A stretch of DNA of 64,000 nucleotides from Vulcanimicrobiota bacterium (lineage in GTDB: Bacteria; Vulcanimicrobiota; Vulcanimicrobiia; Vulcanimicrobiales; Vulcanimicrobiaceae), in contig JAAXCW010000002.1 in the NCBI GenBank assembly GCA_013036095.1, positions 186,001 through 250,000 on the forward strand, written 5' to 3'. The position numbers and the translations under genes were made by a program. Positions 25,449-34,882 of this stretch are shown piece by piece (within the stretch, counting starts at the first letter, position 1; each line of letters starts with the position of its first letter). A model generated the notes under the pieces. That model searched no databases, had not been told where the DNA came from, and saw only the letters and a program-made list of their open reading frames with translations.

Positions 25449-26391
25449 ATTCTTCCGGAAATCCCAACATGAGATTCATGTTCATCACGGCTTGTGTGGC
25501 GGCCCCTTTGCCGAGGTTGTCGATCGCGCAGATAGAGCGCACGACGTTGCCGTGCACCGAAACCGCAATCTCCGCATCGTTGGTGTACGCAACCGCCGCG
25601 ACGCTGGGCGACACGCCCTCATCGAGCAGCCGTACAAAAGAATTGCCCGCGTAAAACCGTGCGTACGCGGCCCGCACAGCGCTTGCATCGGGCGCCGAGC
25701 GCATCATGACGTACGCATCGGCGAGCATCCCGCGCGCGAGCGGAACGACGTGCGGCGTGAAGACGAGCGGCGCATCGATTCCCGCCGCGCGTAGTTCTTG
25801 CGCGATCTCAGCCTCGTGCCGGTGCCCTTCCAAACCATAGGCGTGAACATCTCCGGCAACCTCCGCGTACAAGGCGCGTACCGACGGCGTGCGCCCCGCG
25901 CCCGTAATCCCGCTCTTTGCATCGACGATGATCTGCGCGATCTCGTTGTCGCCTTGAGCCAAGGGCAACACCGCCAACAATGTTGCGGTCGGATAACATC
26001 CCGGGTTCGCCACGAAACGCGCGCCGGCAATCTGCGCCTTGTACCGCTCGGGCAATCCGTAAACCGCGCGCGTCGGCGCCAGCCGGAAATCGTCGGAAAG
26101 ATCGATCACGCGGGCGCCCGCTTCCAAAAACTTCGGCGCAAACTCTTTCGCAGAACCGTGCGCTCCGCCCATGATCACAACGTCGTCCGCTTCGATCGCG
26201 CTGAGAATTGCGCCCGGAAAATCGAACGACCGGTCGAGCGTGCGCAGCCGCGGAAAATGCAAGCCGGCCGGTTCGCCTCCCAGGCTCGCGCTTTCCAGCA
26301 GGCCTAGCTCGACCAGCGGATGCGCCGCCAAAAAAGCGATCGCCTCCGACGCGCCGTATCCGGACGCGCCCCACACATGCACGCGCGTCAT
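25387..26391 (-). CDS. argC: N-acetyl-gamma-glutamyl-phosphate reductase
   Basis: A 334-aa NADP-dependent reductase, third step of ornithine synthesis. Seen: HVWGASGYGASEAIAFL nucleotide-binding loop, catalytic Cys in VANPGCYPTATLLA, KSGITGAGRTPS, and the His-rich EGHRHEAEI. ATG 26391 overlaps the argH stop as ATGA. The normal protein should end soon after MNMNLMLGFPEECGL; the rest (DKLGRPSTGAPYGARSG) is encoded by a dispersed repeat that has replaced the original stop. Confidence 0.95.
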   Translation of the reverse strand: MTRVHVWGASGYGASEAIAFLAAHPLVELGLLESASLGGEPAGLHFPRLRTLDRSFDFPGAILSAIEADDVVIMGGAHGSAKEFAPKFLEAGARVIDLSDDFRLAPTRAVYGLPERYKAQIAGARFVANPGCYPTATLLAVLPLAQGDNEIAQIIVDAKSGITGAGRTPSVRALYAEVAGDVHAYGLEGHRHEAEIAQELRAAGIDAPLVFTPHVVPLARGMLADAYVMMRSAPDASAVRAAYARFYAGNSFVRLLDEGVSPSVAAVAYTNDAEIAVSVHGNVVRSICAIDNLGKGAATQAVMNMNLMLGFPEECGLDKLGRPSTGAPYGARSG

Positions 26392-27785
26392 GACGCGGCC
26401 TCAAGTTCGCGGCGCAACGATCCGAGCGCGCGCGCGACTTCATCGGGATGCGTCGAGCCAAAGGTTCTCTTGGCCCGCACCGACGCCTGAGCGGTCAGCG
26501 GCGCTTCGAGTCCGGAAAGGTGTGCGTCGTCGGCCATCCGAGCCAAGTCCGTCGAATCCAGCCCGCGTCCTTCTTCTTCGGCGCGCGTCACCGCCGCGCC
26601 GACCGCCGCATGCGCTTCCCGCGCGGCAACGCCGTTTGCGATAAGCGCATCGGCCACGTCGGTGGCAATCGTGAAGTTCGCATCCGCCAGCGCGTTCATT
26701 CGCTCGCGCTCGAACGTCACGTGCGAAAGCGCGCTCTCGAACGCACCGAGCGCTGCCAAACCGCGCTCGACAATGGCAATGATGATCGCTTTTGTGACTT
26801 GGAGATCGCGATGATAGGAAAAGCCGAGCGTCGCGATCGACGAAACCGCCCCCGCGTAGCGCGCGGACAGATCGGCCGCCGTCGCACGCACGAGTTCGAA
26901 CGGATCCGGATTGCGCTTTTGCGGCATCAGACTCGAGCCGGTCGACGCCGTATCACCTAAGCGCGCATAGCCGAACGCCGGCGTGAACCAAATCACCAGT
27001 TCCTCGCTCATGCGTGCCGCGTCGACGAGCGCGCGTACGAATGCGTGCGCGACATCGAGCGCACCGTCGCGATTGCCGATCGCGTCGAGCGCGTTCCGGG
27101 TCGGCTCGCGGAAACCCAGCGACGCGCAGGCGACCTTGCGATCGAGCGGCAGCGTCGAGCCCGCCAGCGCGCCCGAGCCCAGCGGACAGGCTTCCCTCAC
27201 CTTGTTCGCCATCTCCGCGAACCGGTGCATGTCGCGATTGAACGCTTCGGCAATCGCGCCGAGGTAAAAAGCTAGCAGCACCGGCTGTGCCGGCTGCCAA
27301 TGTGTCGTCCCCGCGACTAACGTCTCGGCTTTGAGCTCGCCGTCAGCGTAATCGAGCAGCCGAGCGATAATGCGCGCAACGAGTGCCTTCCCTTTTTCCG
27401 CGCGATCGGCGGCATAAAGAAGCAGCGTTGTGGCGACTTGATCGTTGCGGCTGCGCCCCGTGTGCAGTTGCGCGCCCGCAGGCGTGAGTTCGCGCACGCG
27501 CGCGTCGATCGCGCCATGGATATCTTCGGCGCCGCAATTCCACGCAAACGCCGGAAACTCGCCGCTCTCAATCTCTTGGGCGACGCGGTCGAGCGCGGTG
27601 AAGAGCTCGTCCGCCTGCGCCTGCGCAAGGATCTTGCCCCCGCGCACTGCCTGCCCGTTCGCCCGCGAACACTGCACCTCGAACGGCTCCGACACCAGCC
27701 CGTCTGCAAGCGACGAACCGAAAGCGATCAGCGCCGGATCCGGCGCGTCCTGAAAGCGCCCTCCCCATTGGAGGCTGGCGCTCAT
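26388..27785 (-). CDS. argH: Argininosuccinate lyase
   Basis: A 465-aa member of the fumarase/aspartase superfamily; splits argininosuccinate into arginine and fumarate, last step of the pathway. The signature GSSLMPQKRNPD is present, with HTGRSRNDQVATTL and TTHWQPAQPV. Its ATG overlaps the argG stop and its stop overlaps the argC start (4 bases each), so the four central genes are tightly coupled. Length is normal. Confidence 0.97.
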   Translation of the reverse strand: MSASLQWGGRFQDAPDPALIAFGSSLADGLVSEPFEVQCSRANGQAVRGGKILAQAQADELFTALDRVAQEIESGEFPAFAWNCGAEDIHGAIDARVRELTPAGAQLHTGRSRNDQVATTLLLYAADRAEKGKALVARIIARLLDYADGELKAETLVAGTTHWQPAQPVLLAFYLGAIAEAFNRDMHRFAEMANKVREACPLGSGALAGSTLPLDRKVACASLGFREPTRNALDAIGNRDGALDVAHAFVRALVDAARMSEELVIWFTPAFGYARLGDTASTGSSLMPQKRNPDPFELVRATAADLSARYAGAVSSIATLGFSYHRDLQVTKAIIIAIVERGLAALGAFESALSHVTFERERMNALADANFTIATDVADALIANGVAAREAHAAVGAAVTRAEEEGRGLDSTDLARMADDAHLSGLEAPLTAQASVRAKRTFGSTHPDEVARALGSLRRELEAAS

Positions 27786-29008
27786 ACCAACTCGGGGTGA
27801 GGCGTCGTAACTCGTGCGACCAATTCCAGCGGTAAGCCATGAAGTTTCACAAACCCCTCAGCTGCGTTGTGATCGAAAGCGTCGCCTTTTCCGTAGGTGG
27901 CGAGCGCTTCGGAATAGATCCCGTAGGGCGACTGAACACCGGTAACCGTTGCGACTCCCTGATACAAACTCAAGCGCACTTTGCCGCGCATGCGCGTTGC
28001 GAAGGATGCGTTAAAAGCGTCGAACGCATCACGCAGCGGCGACATCCATAGCCCGTCATAAATCAACTCGGAATACCGCTGATCGCAGAGCGCTTTGAAG
28101 CGCAGTTCATCGCGCGTCAGTACCACGCGCTCGAGCGCTTTGTGCGCCGCAATCAACACCGTCGAAGCCGGACACTCATAGACTTCGCGCGATTTCAAAC
28201 CGATCACACGATCTTCGACGAGATCGATCCGGCCGATCCCGTGCTTTCCGGAAAGCATGTTGAGTCGCGCGACCATTTCCCAGCCGTCCGCGCGATCCCA
28301 CTGCGGGATGCCGTCTTCGAATTCGATGACGATCTCGTCGGCTTGCGCCGGCCGCGTTTCAGGCGACGCCGTCCACGCATAGGCGTCTTCCGGCGGCGCG
28401 TTCCACGGATCTTCCAGCACGCCGGCTTCGATCGAACGTCCCCACAGATTGGCGTCGATGGAGTACGGTTTGTCCTGCGTATGCGAAATCGGTACGCCGT
28501 GCTCTTTGGCAAAAGCAATGGCGTCGGGGCGCGAGAGGGGCTGCTCGCGCAGCGGTGCACGACACGTCAGCTGCGGATCGAGCGCGCGAACGCCCAACTC
28601 GATCCGCACCTGATCGTTGCCCTTACCCGTGCACCCGTGTGCGACGACAGAGGCTCCGTGCGCGTGCGCCGTTTCCACCAAAAGGTGTGCGATGAGCGGC
28701 CGCGAGAGCGCGGCCGACAATGGATAGACGCCTTCATATAAAGCATTGGCGTGCAGCGCTTTGAGCGCGAAATCTTCGATGAAACGTTCCTTCGCATCGA
28801 CCAGCACCGCTTCGCGTGCGCCGAGCGCGAGCGCCTTGGCCTTCACCGCGTGCAGCGCCGCGGCGGCACCACCGCCCGCAATCGCGTCGCTCTCACCCAA
28901 GTCGGCGGTCAATGCGATGACGTCATAGCCTTCCAGCAAGAAACGTTTGAGCAGCACCGACGTATCGAGCCCGCCCGAGTATGCCAAGACGATGGTTTTG
29001 TCGTTCAC
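27782..29008 (-). CDS. argG: Argininosuccinate synthase
   Basis: A 408-aa ATP pyrophosphatase-type ligase joining citrulline and aspartate. N-terminal P-loop-like VLAYSGGLDTSVLLKRF, then VAHGCTGKGNDQVRIEL and a C-terminal synthetase domain with YGIYSEALATYGKGDAFDH. Starts at GTG 29008, overlapping the argR stop as GTGA. Two residues of note are conserved Asp in the SGGLD motif and the citrulline-binding region around MLSGKHGIGRIDLVE. Normal length. Confidence 0.97.
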   Translation of the reverse strand: MNDKTIVLAYSGGLDTSVLLKRFLLEGYDVIALTADLGESDAIAGGGAAAALHAVKAKALALGAREAVLVDAKERFIEDFALKALHANALYEGVYPLSAALSRPLIAHLLVETAHAHGASVVAHGCTGKGNDQVRIELGVRALDPQLTCRAPLREQPLSRPDAIAFAKEHGVPISHTQDKPYSIDANLWGRSIEAGVLEDPWNAPPEDAYAWTASPETRPAQADEIVIEFEDGIPQWDRADGWEMVARLNMLSGKHGIGRIDLVEDRVIGLKSREVYECPASTVLIAAHKALERVVLTRDELRFKALCDQRYSELIYDGLWMSPLRDAFDAFNASFATRMRGKVRLSLYQGVATVTGVQSPYGIYSEALATYGKGDAFDHNAAEGFVKLHGLPLELVARVTTPHPELV

Positions 29009-29472
29009 GTAGACTCCCGCAAATCGATGAAGCGTTGCACGATGATAGGTGTCTCTTTAGGATCGCGGACGATCACCATAATCGTATCGTCGCCGGCAAT
29101 CGAGCCGATAATCTCCGGCCATTGCGCTTCGTCGATCGCCGTCGCCACCAGCATGGCGCTGCCGGGTGGCGTGCGCAGCACGATCAAATTGACGCTGCTC
29201 TGAATGCTCGTGACCAGTTCGGTGACGGCGCGATGCAGACGGCTCGCAAACGAAAGTTGCGGACTGGGCAGCACGTATTTAAATTGATGGCCGTTCCCGT
29301 TGCCATTTTTTATCGGCACCTTTGCAAGCCCGAGCTCTTTGATGTCGCGCGAAATCGTGGCCTGCGTCGTTTCGTACCCTTGCGAATCGAGCATTGCCGC
29401 CAACTCTTCTTGCGAATGAATAGGCCGCGTCGCCACCAACGTCAAGATTGCTCGCTGCCGCCGCTCTTTCAA
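29005..29472 (-). CDS. argR: Arginine repressor
   Basis: A 155-aa ArgR/AhrC protein. Winged-helix N-terminus with IHSQEELAAMLDSQGYETTQ and ATISRDIKELGL; C-terminal arginine-binding/hexamerisation domain with VLRTPPGSAMLVATAIDE and GSIAGDDTIMVIVRD. It starts at TTG, overlapping the argF stop as TTGA, so repressor and enzymes are made together. Likely binds the palindromes at 30445-30477 when arginine is abundant. Confidence 0.96.
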   Translation of the reverse strand: MKERRQRAILTLVATRPIHSQEELAAMLDSQGYETTQATISRDIKELGLAKVPIKNGNGNGHQFKYVLPSPQLSFASRLHRAVTELVTSIQSSVNLIVLRTPPGSAMLVATAIDEAQWPEIIGSIAGDDTIMVIVRDPKETPIIVQRFIDLREST

Positions 29473-30440
29473 ACCGGAAAACCTTTTAACGTCGTCATCA
29501 GCGCAACGAGCAACGCTTTCTGCGCGTGCATGCGGTTCTCGGCTTGGTCGAAGACCACGCTGCGCGGTCCGTCGATAACCGCGGCGGTGACTTCTTCGCC
29601 GCGATGCGCCGGCAGGCAGTGCATGAAGATCGCATGACTCGCCGCATGCGTGAAGAGATCGTCGGTTACGCGGAACGGCGAAAGCACCGCGCGGTTGCGT
29701 TCGGTCGACGCCTCTTCGCCCATCGAAGTCCAGACATCCGTGTAAATGACGTCCGCGCCGCGAACCGCACGAACCGCACTGCAGAACGCGCGGGCGTCGC
29801 CGCTATTGGCCTTCCCCATCGCTTTGAGCTTGGCCAGAAAATGTTCCGACGGGCGATGTGAAGGCGGCGAACCGAAATGCACCGTTGCGCCGGCCATGAC
29901 CGCTGCTTCCGCGAGCGACGCCGCGACATTGTTTTTCGCATCGCCGACAAATGCAATCGTCAAGCCTTGCAGTGAACCGAAGCGCTCTTGCATCGTCAGC
30001 AGATCCGCCAGCGCTTGGCACGGATGTGCAGCCGCCGACAAGCCGTTGATGACCGGCACCGTCGCCGCGTCAGCGAAGCGTTGCAACGGTTCGTGCGCGT
30101 GCGTGCGAATGACGATCGCATCCGCATAACGCGAGAGGGCGCGCGCCGCATCTTCAGGCGACTCGCGCGTTCCGATCAAAAATTCTTGTCCGTCGGCGAA
30201 AATCACGTGGCCGCCGAGTTGCGTCATCGCTACTTCAAAGGAAACGCGCGTGCGCAGGCTCGGTTTTTCGAAGAGCATCGCCAGCGTTTTGCCGGGCAGC
30301 ACCGAGGACTGCTCGGCGGTCCGCCGGCCCTTCAGATAGGCGGCCAGCCGCAGCAGCGCTCCCAACTCTTCGGCCGAAAAATCGTCGACCGTGAGAAAAT
30401 GCCGCCCGTAGAGGGTGGGGGCTGGCGCGAGGACGTACAT
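29469..30440 (-). CDS. argF: Ornithine carbamoyltransferase
   Basis: A 323-aa carbamoyltransferase making citrulline from ornithine and carbamoyl phosphate. Seen: the carbamoyl-phosphate loop FEKPSLRTRVSFEVA, HPCQALADLLT, and the ornithine-binding MHCLPAHRGEEV. First gene of the leftward arginine operon. The ATG lies only about five bases after a TATACA box on the minus strand and there is no Shine-Dalgarno, so the message is probably leaderless. Confidence 0.96.
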   Translation of the reverse strand: MYVLAPAPTLYGRHFLTVDDFSAEELGALLRLAAYLKGRRTAEQSSVLPGKTLAMLFEKPSLRTRVSFEVAMTQLGGHVIFADGQEFLIGTRESPEDAARALSRYADAIVIRTHAHEPLQRFADAATVPVINGLSAAAHPCQALADLLTMQERFGSLQGLTIAFVGDAKNNVAASLAEAAVMAGATVHFGSPPSHRPSEHFLAKLKAMGKANSGDARAFCSAVRAVRGADVIYTDVWTSMGEEASTERNRAVLSPFRVTDDLFTHAASHAIFMHCLPAHRGEEVTAAVIDGPRSVVFDQAENRMHAQKALLVALMTTLKGFPV

Positions 30441-30444
30441 ATGC

Positions 30445-30477
30445 TGTATATTTATACATATCGTGCATAAAATTGCA
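30445..30477. promoter_or_regulatory. Tandem ARG-box-like operators in the argF/argB divergent promoter
   Basis: TGTATATTTATACA at 30445-30458 and TGCATAAAATTGCA at 30464-30477. Both are AT-centred imperfect palindromes of the ARG-box kind, with centres 19 bp apart. They cover the 46-base space between argF and argB, overlapping the likely -10 boxes of both. ArgR, encoded in the operon, is the probable ligand. Confidence 0.8.
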
Positions 30478-30486
30478 AGCTAGCCA

Positions 30487-31263
30487 TTGAAAATTCTCGT
30501 GAAATATGGCGGAAACGCCATGGCCGGCGGGGACGAATCGCTCCTCTCCGAGCTGGCCGAACTCCGGGCCGCCGGGCATGCCGTCATCCTCGTGCACGGC
30601 GGCGGACCGGAGATCGATGAAGCGCTGGCGCGCCGGGGGGTAGGGTCCCGGCGCGTCGACGGTCTGCGAGTCACCGAAACCGGCGCGCTCGATATCGTCG
30701 AAGCCGTCCTCTGCGCGACCGCCAACAAACGCCTCGTGCGCGCGTGTCTGCAGCGCGGCATTCCGGCCGTCGGCATCAGCGGGCAAGACGGCGGACTCAT
30801 TCGCGCGCGTCGCGCTACCTCGCCATCGGGTGAAGATCTCGGCTTTGTCGGTGAAATCAGCGCGATCGATCCGGCGCCGCTTCAGGCGTTGCTCGACGGC
30901 GGGTTCTTGCCGATCGTCGCGCCCGTTGCCATTTCCGAAGACTCGGTGCATGCGTACAACGTCAACGCCGACACCGCCGCCGGCGCGATCGCCGGCGCGC
31001 TGCGCGCTGAAGCCTATATCACGCTCACCAACGTCGCGCGTGTGCTCCGCGATCCGGCCGATCCGTCTTCCGCTATCAACGCGCTCACCATCGCTGAAGC
31101 GCAAGCGTTCGCGGCATCCGAAAATTGCGCCAGTGGAATGAAACCAAAGGTTTTGGCGGCCATCGAAGCCGTCGGTGCCGGCGTGAAGCGCGCCTACATT
31201 TGTGCTGCTCAGCCGGGCGCTCTTGCCGGCGCTCTAGCGGGCAACGCGACCGTGATTGGGTAA
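30487..31263 (+). CDS. argB: Acetylglutamate kinase
   Basis: A 258-aa amino-acid kinase phosphorylating N-acetylglutamate. N-terminal KILVKYGGNAMAGG, substrate loop LVHGGGPEID, and NVNADTAAGAIAGAL with ATP-site residues. It starts at TTG 30487, the only codon giving the full KYGGNAM strand, and is transcribed away from the rest of the cluster from the shared ArgR-controlled promoter. Short forms of about 250-260 aa without the N-terminal helix are usually arginine-insensitive; here the repressor would be the main control (inference). Confidence 0.94.
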   Translation: MKILVKYGGNAMAGGDESLLSELAELRAAGHAVILVHGGGPEIDEALARRGVGSRRVDGLRVTETGALDIVEAVLCATANKRLVRACLQRGIPAVGISGQDGGLIRARRATSPSGEDLGFVGEISAIDPAPLQALLDGGFLPIVAPVAISEDSVHAYNVNADTAAGAIAGALRAEAYITLTNVARVLRDPADPSSAINALTIAEAQAFAASENCASGMKPKVLAAIEAVGAGVKRAYICAAQPGALAGALAGNATVIG

Positions 31264-31273
31264 CTACGTACCC

Positions 31274-31662
31274 ATGCGCTACATATCGTTAGCCTGCGCC
31301 CTGGCGCTTCTCCCGCTCGCAGCTTCGGCAAATACGGCGCTGGGCACGTTGCACCACGGTTCCTCGGTCGTCATGTTCGTGTCAACCGGTGCCGGTCTGC
31401 TCATCGAAGAGCAAGAAGCGGGCGGAACGCGCGATGATACGGTGGTGAAACTCAAAGACCTGGGCTGCACCGGAGTCGGCACCGATCACACGATGACGAC
31501 GCAAGCCAAAGGCTTAAAAATGCGGCGCGATCAAGTTTCCAAAGGCGACGTCTTGATGATCAGCACGCAAAAAAGTGGCGCACGCACCTGGGTATTCAAT
31601 CGCGACGAAGACGCGGTCGCTTTCGCGCTCGCCGCGAAGCTCAACAGATTGGCTCACTGCAA

Positions 31663-31666
<4 letters not shown>
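31274..31666 (+). CDS. Small secreted hypothetical protein
   Basis: A 130-aa protein with a signal peptide ([19 protein letters not shown]). The mature part has Cys residues in LGCTGVG and at the end (HCK). Some strands are visible ([25 protein letters not shown]), but I know no family. ATG 31274 is preferred over 31256 because it places the signal at the N-terminus. Its end overlaps the aldo/keto reductase start by 4 bases, so it may be translated with that gene and follows argB closely. Confidence 0.6.
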
Positions 31667-32649
<983 letters not shown>

Positions 32650-32671
32650 CGAGCTTGTCGAGGCCCACGGG
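32650..32671. repeat. Dispersed modular repeat, copy h (tail fragment)
   Basis: Only the end block is present (GAGCTTGTCGAGGCCCACGG) directly after the aldo/keto reductase stop. Confidence 0.6.
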
Positions 32672-32703
32672 TAACCGGCGCTTCGATTCGTTGGATATGC
32701 GCT

Positions 32704-33831
32704 TCACCGCTCAAACACCCACCGCATAATCGCTTCGCGCATCACTTGGTGCTCGATCGGGTGCAGCCGCTCTAACACGGCGTCCTCCGTCTCGCCCGCG
32801 TTGATCGCGAGCGGTTTGCGCACGAGCACCGGACCGCGATCGGTATGCAGCGTGATGCGATGCGCGGTTGCGCCGGTCCACCGGCTGCCCCACGCAAGCG
32901 CATCGCGAACCGCGCGCGCTCCGCGAAAAGCCGGCGTGGAACTGCCGTCGGGAAAGACCACTTCGTTCGCGCCTTCGGCCAAAGGGAGAAATGCCGGATG
33001 GATGTTGATCGTCTCGGGAAATTCCGCGATGAAACGGTCGTCGAGCAGATGCATCCACCCCAGGAGCAACACGAGGTCCGGCTGCGCGCGCCGCACGACT
33101 TCGGAAAGTTGCGCGTCGTAATCCGGACGCAGCTGCGTGCCGCGCTTCCACGGCAACGAAATCGCAGGAATATTTGCGCCCCGCGCGCGCTGCAGCGCAA
33201 ACGCATTCGGATTATTGGAGACCAGCGCTGCAATATCTAAAGGAAGCGCACCCGCCGCGACGCCATTGATGACCGCTTGAAAATTCGTACCCTGCCCCGA
33301 CGCGAGCACGACCGTGCGCCACTTTTTCTCGCGCCAGCGCGCGCGATCGAATCGCTCCACGACCTTCGCGCCCACATGTTTTTGGTAATACTCGATCAGT
33401 TTTTCGCTGCCGACCGCCGGAATGAGCGCGCGCGGATATCCCGCTCCGCGCAGTCCTCCGAGCGCGGCGCGCAACAGCGCCGGCCCCAACTCCGAACCGC
33501 GAAACTCGGCGGAGACGCCGAACGGCCCAAAAATACCGACGCCCTGTTGAGCTCCGGCACCGCGCAGCCACGAAAATCTCAGTCCCGCCGAATCGTAGGT
33601 TGCAAAGCCCGCAAACCGGCGGCCCTTCTTGGCGACGATATTCTTTCCGGCGAAAGCTTCGGAGCTCCAGGTCCCGCCGAATTCATAATCGATCCAGGCA
33701 TACAAACCACTGTCACCTTGAGTAGCGTGCTCTGCGCGCGTCAGCACATCCCATTCGAAGGGCCCCTGAACGTAATCGAGCGGCGCGTTGTGAAGGTCGA
33801 CGACAAGATTGACGAGCTCGCGCGCCGGCAT
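32704..33831 (-). CDS. purN: Fusion: GNAT-like acetyltransferase domain + phosphoribosylglycinamide formyltransferase
   Basis: A 375-aa protein in one uninterrupted frame. Residues about 1-165 look like a GNAT fold (FGPFGVSAEFRGSELGPALL with an RGxxxG acyl-CoA loop, then GYPRALIPAV and EYYQKHVGAKVVERF). Residues about 170-375 are PurN, which formylates GAR in purine synthesis using 10-formyl-THF: VVLASGQGTNFQAVINGVAAG, catalytic Asn and His in INIHPAFLPL, and the Asp in HTDRGPVLV. The Ser/Asn of the first loop is family-typical. Stand-alone PurN is about 200 aa, so the N-terminal domain is an addition. It follows purM by a single base, so both are one operon. What the GNAT domain acetylates is unknown. 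Confidence 0.85.
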   Translation of the reverse strand: MPARELVNLVVDLHNAPLDYVQGPFEWDVLTRAEHATQGDSGLYAWIDYEFGGTWSSEAFAGKNIVAKKGRRFAGFATYDSAGLRFSWLRGAGAQQGVGIFGPFGVSAEFRGSELGPALLRAALGGLRGAGYPRALIPAVGSEKLIEYYQKHVGAKVVERFDRARWREKKWRTVVLASGQGTNFQAVINGVAAGALPLDIAALVSNNPNAFALQRARGANIPAISLPWKRGTQLRPDYDAQLSEVVRRAQPDLVLLLGWMHLLDDRFIAEFPETINIHPAFLPLAEGANEVVFPDGSSTPAFRGARAVRDALAWGSRWTGATAHRITLHTDRGPVLVRKPLAINAGETEDAVLERLHPIEHQVMREAIMRWVFER

Positions 33832-33832
33832 G

Positions 33833-34825
33833 CTATTCGCGCGCTGGATGAATCACAACGCGCGGTTCGCCTGCGCCGCGCGATTCGATCCAGCCGATGA
33901 TTGTTGCGCCCGGAACGGCAGCGACCGCCTTTGCCGCGTCCGCAAGCGGAACGATCAGCGTATAGCCGATTCCCATATTGAATGTGCGGTAGCGCTCTTC
34001 GTGCCCGAGTTCGCCGCGTTTGACCAGTTCGCCAAAGATCGCCGGCACGTCCCAACGCGACTGCTCGCAGATCGCCTTCACGGTATCGGGAAGCGTCCGC
34101 GGAATATTCTCGAGCAGCCCGCCCCCGGTAATGTGCGCCATCGCGTGAACGCGCGCGACTTTTTGGATCGCGCGCACGTCGTCATAATACGAAGGATGCT
34201 CCGCCAGCAATGCGTCGCCGAATGCTCGCACGTCCAACAATTTGCGCGCCAGCGTATAACCGTTGGTGTGCAAGCCGGCTGAAGGTAACCCGACGATCGC
34301 ATCACCGGGCACAACGTCTTCTTTGTTCGGCACTTCCGCTAGATCGACCAAACCGACAATCGTGCCGGCGAGATCGAAATGCCCCTCCGCATACAGTCCG
34401 GGCATCTCCGCCGTTTCGCCGCCGAGCAGCGCGCAGTTATGTTTCTTGCACGCCTCAAAACAGCCGCGTACGATTTCCGCCGCTATCTCCGGTTCGAGTT
34501 TTCCCACCGCCAAATAATCAAGAAAGAACAGCGGCGTTGCGTTGACGACGAGAATATCGTTGACGCAGTGGTTTACGAGGTCCGCGCCGATGCTGCCGTA
34601 GCGCTTCAGTTCGGCGGCGATCAGGAGCTTCGTCCCGACTCCGTCGGTCGAGGCCGCAAGCGCGCGGCCCGCATCTCCGGGAAGGCTGAAAAGCCCGCCA
34701 AAGCCGCCGATCTGGTCCAATTGGCCCGCATGGCGCCACCCGCCCATAACGTCTTTGTAGCGCGCTACCGCCTCGTTGCCCGCGGCGATATCCACGCCTG
34801 CATCGGCGTAGGAATCGCGCGTCAC
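33833..34825 (-). CDS. purM: Phosphoribosylformylglycinamidine cyclo-ligase
   Basis: A 330-aa PurM; closes the imidazole ring to give AIR. Seen: SYADAGVDIAAGNEAV at the N-terminus, LAASTDGVGTKLLIA, NHCVNDILVVNATPLFFLDY, LGGETAEMPG and VHAMAHITGGGLLEN. ATG 34825; the end abuts the GNAT-PurN start. The pair is divergent from pepA. Confidence 0.97.
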   Translation of the reverse strand: MTRDSYADAGVDIAAGNEAVARYKDVMGGWRHAGQLDQIGGFGGLFSLPGDAGRALAASTDGVGTKLLIAAELKRYGSIGADLVNHCVNDILVVNATPLFFLDYLAVGKLEPEIAAEIVRGCFEACKKHNCALLGGETAEMPGLYAEGHFDLAGTIVGLVDLAEVPNKEDVVPGDAIVGLPSAGLHTNGYTLARKLLDVRAFGDALLAEHPSYYDDVRAIQKVARVHAMAHITGGGLLENIPRTLPDTVKAICEQSRWDVPAIFGELVKRGELGHEERYRTFNMGIGYTLIVPLADAAKAVAAVPGATIIGWIESRGAGEPRVVIHPARE

Positions 34826-34882
34826 GCGGGAAAGACTCGGATCGGCATTTTAAGTCCTCTTCACCCAATCGAAAGGTCGACC

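Noticed and set aside
34379..34882. Upstream extension of the pepA frame by 168 codons
   Set aside because: It runs antisense through purM; the PepA N-terminus begins at 34883.
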